Assembly: GCF_003944715.1 (NCBI RefSeq)
Contig: NZ_RWIT01000022.1
Location: forward strand, 1-63,070
Source: Hymenobacter rigui
GTDB taxonomy: Bacteria > Bacteroidota > Bacteroidia > Cytophagales > Hymenobacteraceae
Reading direction: 5' to 3'
DNA: 63,070 nucleotides
The translations under genes were made by a program, and so were the position numbers. Within the stretch, counting starts at the first letter, position 1. The number at the start of each line of letters is the position of its first letter. A model generated the notes under the pieces. The model was not told the DNA's origin. It ran no database searches and saw nothing but the letters and a program-made list of their open reading frames with translations. Below, in pieces: positions 51,222 through 58,915 of the stretch.

Positions 51222-52580
51222 TTACCGCACCGGCTTCGGAATGACGGGCAGGCTCTCATGGCCCTCGGCGTCCACCGAAACTACCCCGAAGATGTAGTTG
51301 TCCTTGCTGTGGGGCAGGTCGGCTTTAAGGTCGGTTACGAAGAACTTCTGCTGCCACTCCGGGGCGCTGGTTTCGCGCATGAGCACGTAGTAGCCGGCCG
51401 GCCGCTCGCCGGTTTTGGGGGCTTCCCACTTCAGCTGGGTGCGGTTGGTGAGCTCGGCCGTGAGCACGCCCACGTTTTCGGGGGCGGCGGGGGCCAGGGC
51501 CAGGGCGGCCAGGGTAGCCAGGTTCACGCCGGTGTTTTTGCGCAGGTAGGCGAAGTCCATAAACTTGGGATAGTCGCCGTACTCGGTACCGTTGTCGGTG
51601 CGCAGGTCCTGGTGCTGGTGGCGGAAATCCTCGTTCATCTCCGAAAAGCGCACCGCCGTGAAGCCCTGCTGGTTGAAGGGCGTGTGGTCGCCGCCGCGCA
51701 GGAACCGGTCGGGGCGGTACTCCAGCACCACCTCGTGGCCGGGTACGTACTGCTGGCAGGCCACGCGGGTATAGCGGGCCAGGTTGCGACTGGGCGAGTC
51801 GTTTTCCGACGACAGCGTGCGGCGCACCCGGGCTTCATCGGCAGTTTCGGTGGCGGGCACGCCCTCGCTGAACACGCGCAGGCGCTTGTCGTCCCGGATT
51901 TCCGGGTCGTGGCCCACGGAGCTGCCCATGATGTCGTTGTTGAGCATGGCTACCAAGTTCCAGCCCTCCTGTTTGGCGCGCTTGGCCAGGTGGGTGGAGC
52001 CGTAGAGGCCCTGTTCCTCACCCTGCACTGCCACGAAGATGATGGTGGCCGGAAACTGCTGCTGCGACATCACGCGGGCCAGCTCCATCACGGCCACCGT
52101 GCCCGAGCCGTCGTCGTTGGCTCCGGGGGCGTCGGCGGTGGCGTTCATCACGTCAGTCACCCGCGAGTCGATATGGCCGCTCACGATGAACACGCGCTTG
52201 TCGGTGGGGTCGGTGCCGGGCAGGGTGGCCATCACGTTGGCCATCACCACGGGCCGGTCGATGCGGCGGCCGTCGGGCTTGATGGTGAACGTGTCCTGCT
52301 CCACTTTCAGCCGGCCGCCGCTGGCCTTGCTGTACTTGCGAAACTCGCCTTCCACCCAATTGCGGGCCGCCCCGATGCCGCGCTTCTTGCTTTTGGTGTC
52401 GCTGAGGGTGTGGCGGGTACCAAAGCTCACGAGCTTGTCAATGTCCTCACGCAGGTTCTTCTCCGATACCTCCTGCACCATGCGGGTGATGAGCGGATCG
52501 GGGGTGGTAGCGGGCTTGGTTTGGGCAAAAGCCGGCGCGGACATACCGAGGGCCAGCAGCAACGGGGAAAAACGACGCAT
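51222..52580 (-). CDS. secreted M28-family metallopeptidase
   Basis: A 452-residue exported di-zinc aminopeptidase-type enzyme (signal peptide residues 1-19, PAFAQ). The metal ligands are in VSGHID (His), GANDDGSG (bridging Asp), VQGEEQGLYGS (catalytic and ligand Glu), LNNDIMG (Asp) and GGDHTPF (His). The complete set suggests activity. Residues about 365-452 form a fibronectin type III-like domain (LTAELTNRTQLKWEAPKTGERPAGYYVLMRE). It probably trims peptides in the periplasm or outside the cell. It follows the palindrome at 52643-52791 on the minus strand and is followed by a terminator. Confidence 0.93.
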   Translation of the reverse strand: MRRFSPLLLALGMSAPAFAQTKPATTPDPLITRMVQEVSEKNLREDIDKLVSFGTRHTLSDTKSKKRGIGAARNWVEGEFRKYSKASGGRLKVEQDTFTIKPDGRRIDRPVVMANVMATLPGTDPTDKRVFIVSGHIDSRVTDVMNATADAPGANDDGSGTVAVMELARVMSQQQFPATIIFVAVQGEEQGLYGSTHLAKRAKQEGWNLVAMLNNDIMGSSVGHDPEIRDDKRLRVFSEGVPATETADEARVRRTLSSENDSPSRNLARYTRVACQQYVPGHEVVLEYRPDRFLRGGDHTPFNQQGFTAVRFSEMNEDFRHQHQDLRTDNGTEYGDYPKFMDFAYLRKNTGVNLATLAALALAPAAPENVGVLTAELTNRTQLKWEAPKTGERPAGYYVLMRETSAPEWQQKFFVTDLKADLPHSKDNYIFGVVSVDAEGHESLPVIPKPVR

Positions 52581-52642
52581 AGGTTGGTTGTGGTTGGGAA
52601 GGCTATAGACGCAGGATTTCGGCCAGCGTTGCGGAAAGCGGT

Positions 52643-52791
52643 GTCATTGCGAGGCGCAGCCGAAGCAATCCTTCCTTTTCAAGGCGCGAATCCCTGATGA
52701 ACGCAACGCCTTGGGGGGCGGGGCGTTGGAATAGGTCTGAGCTTTGTGCTGTAATCAAGGAAGGATTGCTTCGGCTGCGCCTCGCAATGAC
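52643..52791. repeat. intergenic inverted repeat, GTCATTGCGAGGCGCAGCC family
   Basis: The 35-nt arms at 52643-52677 and 52757-52791 are exact reverse complements; they contain GTCATTGCGAGGCGCAGCCG and end CAATCCTTCCTT. The loop of 79 nt holds a further short inverted repeat (CAACGCC ... GGGGCGTTG). It lies between the ketosynthase stop and the M28 gene start. Confidence 0.92.
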
Positions 52792-52792
52792 G

Positions 52793-54058
52793 TTACCGCA
52801 GCTCCACCACGGCGCTGGCCGCGTTGCCGCCAAAACCCGCCGCATTCACCAGAATCCGCCGGATGGGTTTGTCAGCTGCCGTAGCCAGGTCGGTGGTGAA
52901 GGGGGCGGGCGGCCATTGTTGAGTTTCCAGCACGTGGCAGGCGAAATCGAGGCTGAGTGCGGCGGAGGCCCCCAGGGTGTGGCCCACCAGCCATTTATTG
53001 GACAGCAGCGCGGGCAGCGCAGGGCCGAACACGGCGCGCAGGGCGGCCCGCTCGGCCGCGTCGCCGGCGGGGGTGCCGGGGCTGTGCAGCACCACCGCAT
53101 CAATGTCGGCGGGAGTGAGGCTGGCCTGGGCCAGGGCCTCGCGCATAGCCTGCTGGAAGTGCTGGCCGTCGGGTGAGAGGCCGGTTTTGCTGCCGATGGC
53201 CTCGAACCCGAAGCCCACTCCGGCCAGCACCAGCAGCGGCCCGGTTTCGGCCGCGGCCTGGGCGGCGGAAAGCTGCTCCAGGGCAAACACGGCCGCGCCT
53301 TCGCCCAGCACAAACGAGGAAGGCCGGCCCGCGCCCGGCCGGCAGGGCCAGTCAGCGGCGGCCAAAGGCGAGTAGATGCCGATGGCGCGCATCTGAGCCA
53401 ACGTGAAATCGGTGAGCGGGGCCTCGGTGCCGCCGGCCAGAAACCGGGTGGCCATACCGGCTTTCAGCCAGGCCCGGGCGTTGCCCAGAGCCTGAAATGC
53501 GCTGCTGCAGGTGCTGGAGTGGCTCAGGGCCGCCCCGCCGTGCTGACCGGCGTCGTAGGCCACCCAACTGGCCACGTTGCCCAGCGTGGTCAGCGGCGAA
53601 GCTGCCACCGGCACGCTGCCTTCGGCCAGAAACCCGGCGTGAAATTCCTCCAGCCGCCCCGTCGCCCCCCGGCTGCTGCCGATGCTCACGGCCAGCGGTG
53701 AAACGGTGAGTTGGTGAGTTGGTGAATTGGTAAGGTGACGTTCTTGACCATCACTCACCAATTCACCACTCACCATTTCACCATTTCCCCACCCGGCCTG
53801 GGCGGTGGCCTGGCGGGCGGCCAGCAGGGCCAGTAGCACGGTGCGGTCGAGCTGGCGGTAGCTGGGGTGACGGCGCAGCTCGGCTACGGCCGCTTCGGCG
53901 GGGGCGGGCAGGGTGGCTACGGGTACGCCGGTGGGGTGGGTGGTGAAGGGGGAGGCGGGGGCGGCGCCGGAGGGTGGCAGCGCCAGGCCCAGCGCCGATA
54001 CCCGGCCCCGGCCCCGGATAACGGTCACGGCCTCGGCCTCGGTGCGGGAGTTAATCAT
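52793..54058 (-). CDS. KAS-II-like beta-ketoacyl synthase of the biotin locus
   Basis: A 421-residue thiolase-fold condensing enzyme. The Cys-His-His triad is complete: Cys184 in SSTCSSAFQ, His325 in LHSPGTPAGD, His360 in NKWLVGHTLGAS (with Lys355). VLGEGAAVFALE and VNAAGFGGNAA also fit the FabF class. Its ATG (54058) overlaps the bioA stop in ATGATTAA, so it is translationally coupled to bioA. The role is not known; making or elongating the pimeloyl chain is the obvious inference. Residues about 92-121 (GEMVSGELVSDGQER...) are an extra stretch encoded by an inverted repeat. It is shorter at its N-terminus than typical FabF. A longer frame from 54109 is rejected. Confidence 0.85.
   Translation of the reverse strand: MINSRTEAEAVTVIRGRGRVSALGLALPPSGAAPASPFTTHPTGVPVATLPAPAEAAVAELRRHPSYRQLDRTVLLALLAARQATAQAGWGNGEMVSGELVSDGQERHLTNSPTHQLTVSPLAVSIGSSRGATGRLEEFHAGFLAEGSVPVAASPLTTLGNVASWVAYDAGQHGGAALSHSSTCSSAFQALGNARAWLKAGMATRFLAGGTEAPLTDFTLAQMRAIGIYSPLAAADWPCRPGAGRPSSFVLGEGAAVFALEQLSAAQAAAETGPLLVLAGVGFGFEAIGSKTGLSPDGQHFQQAMREALAQASLTPADIDAVVLHSPGTPAGDAAERAALRAVFGPALPALLSNKWLVGHTLGASAALSLDFACHVLETQQWPPAPFTTDLATAADKPIRRILVNAAGFGGNAASAVVELR
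53705..53783. repeat. inverted repeat inside the ketosynthase coding sequence
   Basis: GGTGAGTTGGTGAATTGGT (53713-53731) faces ACCAATTCACCACTCACC (53757-53774), with more imperfect pairing outside. It looks like the intergenic palindromes elsewhere in the window, but is in frame and adds about 28 residues between two standard ketosynthase segments. Confidence 0.75.
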
Positions 54059-55382
54059 GCAGGATTTCGGGCAGGTTGGGGGCGGGGGTGAAGTCGAGTA
54101 CCAGCTCACGCATGCGGCGGAGCACGTCGTAGAGCAGGCCCAGCTCCGCGTTGGTGGTGCAGTAGGGCGGCAGCAGGTATACCACGTTGCCGAGGGGGCG
54201 CAGCACCACGCGGTGGTCGAGGGCGAGCTGGTAGAAGGCGTCGCGCAGGCGGCTGAAGTAGCTGGTGCCCTCGCCGGGGTCGTACTCCACGGCCAGGATG
54301 GTGCCCCGGTGCCGCACCGCCCGGATGCCCGACTGGTCCTCGATTTCCTGCCGGAACGCGGCGTGGGCGGCCTCGATACGCTGGCGCTGCTGAGTGCACT
54401 CGTCAGCCCGCGTGAGTTCCAGACTGGCCAGGGCGGCGGCGCAGGCCACGGGATTAGCCGTGTAGGAGTGGCCGTGGAACAGGGCCCGCATCTTGTCGTG
54501 GCTCAGAAACGCTTCGTACACCGGCGCGGCGCAGGTGGTCAGGCCCATGGCCAGGGTGCCGCCGGTGAGGCCCTTGGAGAAGCACATGATATCGGGCTGC
54601 TCCGTGAGTAGCTCGGAGGCAAACAGCGGCCCGGTGCGACCGAAGCCGGTCATCACCTCATCCGAAATGCAGAGCACCCCGGCCTGGTGGCAGCGGCGCA
54701 GCAGCTCGCTCAGCACTTCGGGCTCGTACATCACCATACCCGCCGTGCCCAGCACCAGCGGCTCGAAGATGAAGCCGGCCACATCGGGGCGGAGCAGCAG
54801 CGCGTCGAGCTGGGCCAGCGTCTCGGCCTCGTGGCCCGGTACCGGCACGTCGAGGAATTCCACGTCGAACAGCAGGGGCCAGAAGGGCTCAGTGAAGGCC
54901 CCGCGGGCACTCACGGCCATGGCCCCGAAGGTGTCGCCGTGGTAGGAATTGCGGAAGCAGAGGAAGGTGCGGCGCGCGGGCTGGCCCTGGTTGTGGAAGT
55001 ACTGCAGCACCATTTTCAGGGCCACTTCCACGGCCGTCGAGCCGTTGTCAGAGTAGAACACGCGGGCCTGATTGGCAGGCAGCAGGGCCAGCAGCTGCTC
55101 GGCCAGTTCCACGGCCGCGGGGTGGGTGAAGCCGGCAAACAGCACGTGCTCCAGGGTGCGCAGCTGCTCGCTCACGCGCTCGGCAATAGCGGGGTGACTG
55201 TGGCCGTGCAGGTTCACCCACCACGAGGAAATGGCGTCGAGGTAGCGGGTGCCGTCTTCGGCAATCAGCCAGCTGCCTTCGCCCCGCACCACGGGGATGG
55301 GCAGCGGGGCGGTTTGCATCTGGGTATAAGGGTGCCACAGCACGGCGGCGTCGCGGAGGGCAAGGGAAGTAGGTTGAGGCAT
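54051..55382 (-). CDS. bioA: adenosylmethionine-8-amino-7-oxononanoate aminotransferase
   Basis: A 443-residue class III PLP aminotransferase that converts KAPA to DAPA using S-adenosylmethionine. The N-terminal WHPYTQM and SSWWVNLHGHSHP are BioA hallmarks; the PLP Lys is Lys270 in MCFSKGLTGG and the ring-binding Asp is Asp241 in DEVMTGFGRTG. The length fits. It lies between bioD and the ketosynthase gene, with which it overlaps by 8 nt. A nested palindrome separates it from bioD. Confidence 0.96.
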   Translation of the reverse strand: MPQPTSLALRDAAVLWHPYTQMQTAPLPIPVVRGEGSWLIAEDGTRYLDAISSWWVNLHGHSHPAIAERVSEQLRTLEHVLFAGFTHPAAVELAEQLLALLPANQARVFYSDNGSTAVEVALKMVLQYFHNQGQPARRTFLCFRNSYHGDTFGAMAVSARGAFTEPFWPLLFDVEFLDVPVPGHEAETLAQLDALLLRPDVAGFIFEPLVLGTAGMVMYEPEVLSELLRRCHQAGVLCISDEVMTGFGRTGPLFASELLTEQPDIMCFSKGLTGGTLAMGLTTCAAPVYEAFLSHDKMRALFHGHSYTANPVACAAALASLELTRADECTQQRQRIEAAHAAFRQEIEDQSGIRAVRHRGTILAVEYDPGEGTSYFSRLRDAFYQLALDHRVVLRPLGNVVYLLPPYCTTNAELGLLYDVLRRMRELVLDFTPAPNLPEILHD

Positions 55383-55463
55383 TACGGGTGGGGCCGGAGG
55401 TACCAGCCGCTACAAAGCTACAAACGCCCGCGCTGGCGGCGGTTTGAGGCAGAGTGGACGGGG

Positions 55464-55708
55464 TGTAGAGACGCAACATCTTGCGTCTCGTCGTTGCTGA
55501 TGTTGCACCTGGCCAGAAGGTCCATAGCCACCCGTCATGCTGAGCGAAGTCGAAACATCTCTACCGCTTCGTTGGGCTGGCATTGCAACGAAGCGGTAGA
55601 GATGCTTCGGCAAGCTCAGCATGACGGGCTTTCAAGCGCTGGTTACTGCGTGAAATTGTCAGTATGCAGGACGTTCAACGACGAGACGCAAGATATTGCG
55701 TCTCTACC
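55464..55708. repeat. nested inverted repeats between bioD and bioA
   Basis: The outer arms 55464-55495 and 55677-55708 carry GTAGAGACGCAACATCTTGC and are of the same family as the outer arms at 1543-1786. The inner arms 55533-55574 and 55586-55626 carry CGTCATGCTGAGCGAAGTCG and are of the same family as 13293-13387. The 342-nt gap between bioD and bioA is almost all repeat. Confidence 0.9.
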
Positions 55709-55724
55709 CTGTTAGCTGGCTTTT

Positions 55725-56345
55725 CTACAACCCAAACCATGCCCGGAATTCGGCGGCGTAGCGGCTCACCACGGCGGGGGTTACTTCCGGCTCCTGCAGC
55801 ACGCGGGGCATAATGGGTACGCCGGTGTGCGCGGTGATGAACTCCTCGGTGGCGGGCGTGGGCTCCCCGTTGAACACGAGGCCGCGCACGCGCAGGCCGC
55901 GGGCCTGCAGGGCTTCCAGCGTGAGCAGGGTGTGGTTGATGCTGCCCAGGTAGTTGCGCGACACCACCACCACATCGAGGGCCAACTGTTGAGCCAGGTC
56001 GGCAATGAGGAAGCCGGGGGCCAGGGGCACCAGCAGGCCGCCTGCGCCTTCTACCAGCAGGTGGTTGTTGGTGGCGGGCAGCTGGAAATCGGTGGGGCGC
56101 AGGGTGATGCCCTCGGCAGCGGCGGCGGCGTGGGGCGAGGCCGGCAGCTGCAGCCGGTACCGCTCGGGCCAGAAGTGGCTGACGGGGTTCTGCACCAGCT
56201 CGCGCACGGTGGCCGCATCGGTGGTGGGGGTGAGGCCGGCCTGCACAGGCTTCCAGTAATCGGCCTGCAGGGCTTCGGTGAGAATGGCCGAGACGAAGGT
56301 CTTACCCACGTCGGTGCCAATGCCGGTAATGAAGAGTCGTTCCAA
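55725..56345 (-). CDS. bioD: dethiobiotin synthetase
   Basis: A 206-residue ATP-dependent carboxylase that closes the ureido ring of dethiobiotin. The P-loop FITGIGTDVGKT opens the protein; KPVQAGL and VEGAGGLLVPLAPG follow, both typical. The TTG at 56345 is preferred as start, since it lies directly before the first strand and gives the standard length. Upstream ATGs at 56414 and 56435 would add an uncommon hydrophobic extension. It follows the methyltransferase gene at 56461 on the same strand. Confidence 0.92.
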   Translation of the reverse strand: MERLFITGIGTDVGKTFVSAILTEALQADYWKPVQAGLTPTTDAATVRELVQNPVSHFWPERYRLQLPASPHAAAAAEGITLRPTDFQLPATNNHLLVEGAGGLLVPLAPGFLIADLAQQLALDVVVVSRNYLGSINHTLLTLEALQARGLRVRGLVFNGEPTPATEEFITAHTGVPIMPRVLQEPEVTPAVVSRYAAEFRAWFGL

Positions 56346-56460
56346 AGAGACGAAAGCGTTAATTAAAGCCCACAAAACGGGCAATTCAGCAGCTAAGACA
56401 AGCAAATGGCCCATAAGTTGGCGACAAGCTACCAACTACCGCTCGGCTGTCCGTCCACAC

Positions 56461-57093
56461 TCAGGGTTTTCGGGCCAGCAGCAGCAGGTCCTGGTCGGGT
56501 GGGGCGTCGGGTCGGTGGAAGGTCTGGCGGTGCAGCGCAATCAGCGCAAACCCTTGTGCCGAGAGGAGTTCCAGCAGTATCGGCGCGGGGTAGTATTGCG
56601 TGTACACCCGGTGGCCGCTGCTGGAAGTCTGCCAGCCGGAACGGGCCCGCTCGCCTTCCATTGTACTCACATATACCACCCCGCCCGGAGCCAGCAGCTG
56701 CCAGGCGTGGCGGAACAGGGCGGCTGCTTCCGGCTGATCCAGATACGGCAGACAGAAGGAGCACAACACGCCATTAAACGGCCCCGACAGCTGATTGATG
56801 TTCCGGCAATCCAGCGACCGAAGCGTGGCTGTGGGGCAGTTGTGGCGGGCCAGGGCCAGCATGTTCGGGGCCAGATCAACGCCCGTAAACTGCAAATCAG
56901 GCCGTTTGTCGGTGAGGTAACGCATGACGTTGCCCGGTCCGCAGCCCACGTCGAGGACCCGGGCCGGGCCCGCCGGCAGCGCGGCGCAAAACTGGTCGAG
57001 TGCGGGGGCGTAGGCCGTTACGTCCATGTAACGGGTCTGGTACTGCTCCGCGCACTGGTCGAATGTCGTCACCGAAACCTGTGTTGGGTCCAT
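56461..57093 (-). CDS. class I SAM methyltransferase, candidate BioC
   Basis: A 210-residue Rossmann methyltransferase: VLDVGCGPGNVMRYL (motif I), TGVDLAPNMLALARHN, a GPFNGVLCSFCLPYL stretch and LLAPGGVVYVSTME. Its position directly ahead of bioD, where bioC often lies, and the FDQCAEQYQ opening suggest it might make malonyl-ACP methyl ester for pimeloyl synthesis. However, the sequence is not a clear BioC, and no esterase (BioH, BioG, BioK or similar) is nearby. A general small-molecule methyltransferase is the alternative. Confidence 0.75.
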   Translation of the reverse strand: MDPTQVSVTTFDQCAEQYQTRYMDVTAYAPALDQFCAALPAGPARVLDVGCGPGNVMRYLTDKRPDLQFTGVDLAPNMLALARHNCPTATLRSLDCRNINQLSGPFNGVLCSFCLPYLDQPEAAALFRHAWQLLAPGGVVYVSTMEGERARSGWQTSSSGHRVYTQYYPAPILLELLSAQGFALIALHRQTFHRPDAPPDQDLLLLARKP

Positions 57094-57139
57094 GAGTAAA
57101 CGGATTGGCGAAAATTCGGAGTAATGTTGGGGGAGTAGC

Positions 57140-57940
57140 CTATACCTGGGGCAACCCCGACTTGCGGCAGCGCAGGTGCAGGAAGTACGGCACCACCCGG
57201 GCCTTGCGCAGAAACGGGTGCGCCGCCAGCTGCTCGTCGGTGGGGCAGGGCTCCTGCAGGCCTTCCAGCACGAAGCCCGCCGCTACCACGGCCGCCACCC
57301 ACTGGCTCAGGGTGAGGTTGAACACCGGCACCCGGAACGGGGCGTGGCGGGCCTGCTCCCGGAACGGGGCGGCCCCAAAAATCCACTCCTCGGGCTGGCC
57401 GTGCTGATAGTCGAAGTAGCCGCCCACCTCCACGGCGTAGGGCCGGCCTTGGGCGTCGCGCAGGTTCTGGCGGTGGGGTGTGGTGAAGCAGGGGTGACTG
57501 ATGGAGAACTGCAGAAACCCGTCCGGCCGCAGCACCCGGAAGGTCTCGCGCAACGCCAACGCCGGGTCGGGCACGTCCATCAGGCACATGAAGGAGGTAG
57601 CAAAATCAAACGTTTCGGCCGCAAACGGCAACGCGGCGGCGCTGCCCACCAGGTACCGGATATCCAGCGGCTCGGCGGTTTCGGCCTGCTGCGCCGCCTC
57701 CACGAACACCGGCGCAATGTCGAGGGCCGTGACGTGGGCGCCCTGCCGGGCCAGCAGGCGCGTGTTGTACCCCTCGCCGCAGCCGATGTCGAGGCCTGCG
57801 AGACCGGCTACCGGGGGCAGCCAGGCGAAGAAGGCGGGCGTGTTCAGCAGGTCGCGGTACACGTCATAGCCGGCGCGGACCAACGTCGTCCAGGCCGGGG
57901 CGTTGCGGTTCCAGTATTCGCCTACTTCGTGGTCGTTCAT
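57140..57940 (-). CDS. class I SAM methyltransferase
   Basis: A 266-residue methyltransferase: GLDIGCGEGYNTRLLARQGAHVTALDIAP, AAALPFAAETFDFATSFMCLMDVPD and RVLRPDGFLQFSISHPCF are classic motifs I, II and post II of the UbiE/Methyltransf_11 type. The N-terminus (EYWNRNAPAWTTLVRAGYDVYRDLLNTPAFF) is common to a widespread bacterial group of unknown substrate. It lies 46 nt before the second methyltransferase. The AT-rich insert starts just upstream. Confidence 0.82.
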   Translation of the reverse strand: MNDHEVGEYWNRNAPAWTTLVRAGYDVYRDLLNTPAFFAWLPPVAGLAGLDIGCGEGYNTRLLARQGAHVTALDIAPVFVEAAQQAETAEPLDIRYLVGSAAALPFAAETFDFATSFMCLMDVPDPALALRETFRVLRPDGFLQFSISHPCFTTPHRQNLRDAQGRPYAVEVGGYFDYQHGQPEEWIFGAAPFREQARHAPFRVPVFNLTLSQWVAAVVAAGFVLEGLQEPCPTDEQLAAHPFLRKARVVPYFLHLRCRKSGLPQV

Positions 57941-57995
57941 AAGCGTTTGGGGTAGTGGTGGTGAACGAGTTTGCGCGCAGTAGATTAAGTTAGCT

Positions 57996-58023
57996 ATTAG
58001 GATATTTTTATAAATATCCTAAT
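57996..58023. terminator. AT-rich hairpin after the YwqK-type gene
   Basis: ATTAGGATATTT and AAATATCCTAAT form a perfect 12-bp stem with a 4-nt loop. It lies 23 nt after the YwqK-type stop on the minus strand, at the left edge of the AT-rich insert. It may end that gene's transcript. Confidence 0.45.
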
Positions 58024-58046
58024 AAAATCAAAGCAAATACATGAGT

Positions 58047-58859
58047 CTATTTATTTGTTATTAGCATGCCGAGCTTGTATAATGATTTTCTGGTAATTTG
58101 CCCATTACTGTTAAAGTGATATATTATTCCATTGAATTTACCATTTACTAAATTTGCTTTCGATTTGATACTGCCGTTTTTATAATATTCGATACATTCT
58201 CCATTTAATTTGCCCTTATCATAAGTGCAAGTTTCGTATAGAGTACTGTCTTTATCAAACCATTTCCAAACACCCACTTCTCTTCCTTCTTCATACTGAC
58301 CAGCAACCAGAACGATGTCTGCAGAATCAACCAAATGCTCGATGGTATTCCCCCATAAAGTGTCATTTCTATAACGTCTTACTCTCCAAGTGCCGTTTTC
58401 GTCCCATGTTTTCCATGTGCCTACCTGCCGGCCATTTTTATAAGTGCCCTCACTTGCTGGCATTCCATTGCTATGCCACTCTCTGATGAATCCATTTCTG
58501 ACACCTCTGTTTAGAGTTGATTCACGTTTCTTTGTTCCATCATCATACCAACAGGTAATATGCCCATGCTCCTTATTGTCTAACATTGTCCAGTTAGCTG
58601 TCTGATGCCCACTGACTGACCAACTCTTAAAGTGGCCTGCTTTCTTCCCTTTTTTGTAAAAGCCTTCGGAAGCTATTTGCCCATTGTCGTAAAATTCCTG
58701 ATGCTTATAGTAAGTGGTATCATTACAGTTAGGATACAGTATAACTATGCGTTCTTGCTTATTATCGTAAGTTGATACCACTACTCTGCATTCCTGTTTG
58801 CAGGATGTATACAATATACCTAAAAATAGAAGAAGAATTATGCCTGATTTACTTTTCAT
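58047..58859 (-). CDS. YwqK/MORN-repeat lipoprotein (antitoxin-like family)
   Basis: A 270-residue lipoprotein (lipobox LYTSC). The body is a chain of MORN-like units: EFYDNGQIASEGFYKKGKKAGHFKSW, EWHSNGMPASEGTYKNGRQVGTWKTW, GQYEEGREVGVWKWF, EYYKNGSIKSKANLVNGKFNG, as in proteins annotated as YwqK toxin-antitoxin antitoxins. No partner toxin lies next to it, and the lipoprotein signal argues for an envelope location. Base composition is far more AT-rich than the flanking genes, and the codon use differs, both suggesting recent acquisition. It interrupts the biotin genes. Confidence 0.85.
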   Translation of the reverse strand: MKSKSGIILLLFLGILYTSCKQECRVVVSTYDNKQERIVILYPNCNDTTYYKHQEFYDNGQIASEGFYKKGKKAGHFKSWSVSGHQTANWTMLDNKEHGHITCWYDDGTKKRESTLNRGVRNGFIREWHSNGMPASEGTYKNGRQVGTWKTWDENGTWRVRRYRNDTLWGNTIEHLVDSADIVLVAGQYEEGREVGVWKWFDKDSTLYETCTYDKGKLNGECIEYYKNGSIKSKANLVNGKFNGIIYHFNSNGQITRKSLYKLGMLITNK

Positions 58860-58915
58860 AAAGATTTTTAGAAAAATATTTAATTTTTTGGAATAAAATC
58901 TGGTTAAATAAGCCG

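Noticed and set aside
58047..58859. Toxin-antitoxin pair based on the YwqK-type protein
   Set aside because: There is no adjacent toxin gene and the protein has a lipoprotein signal, so the family name alone is not evidence of such a system.
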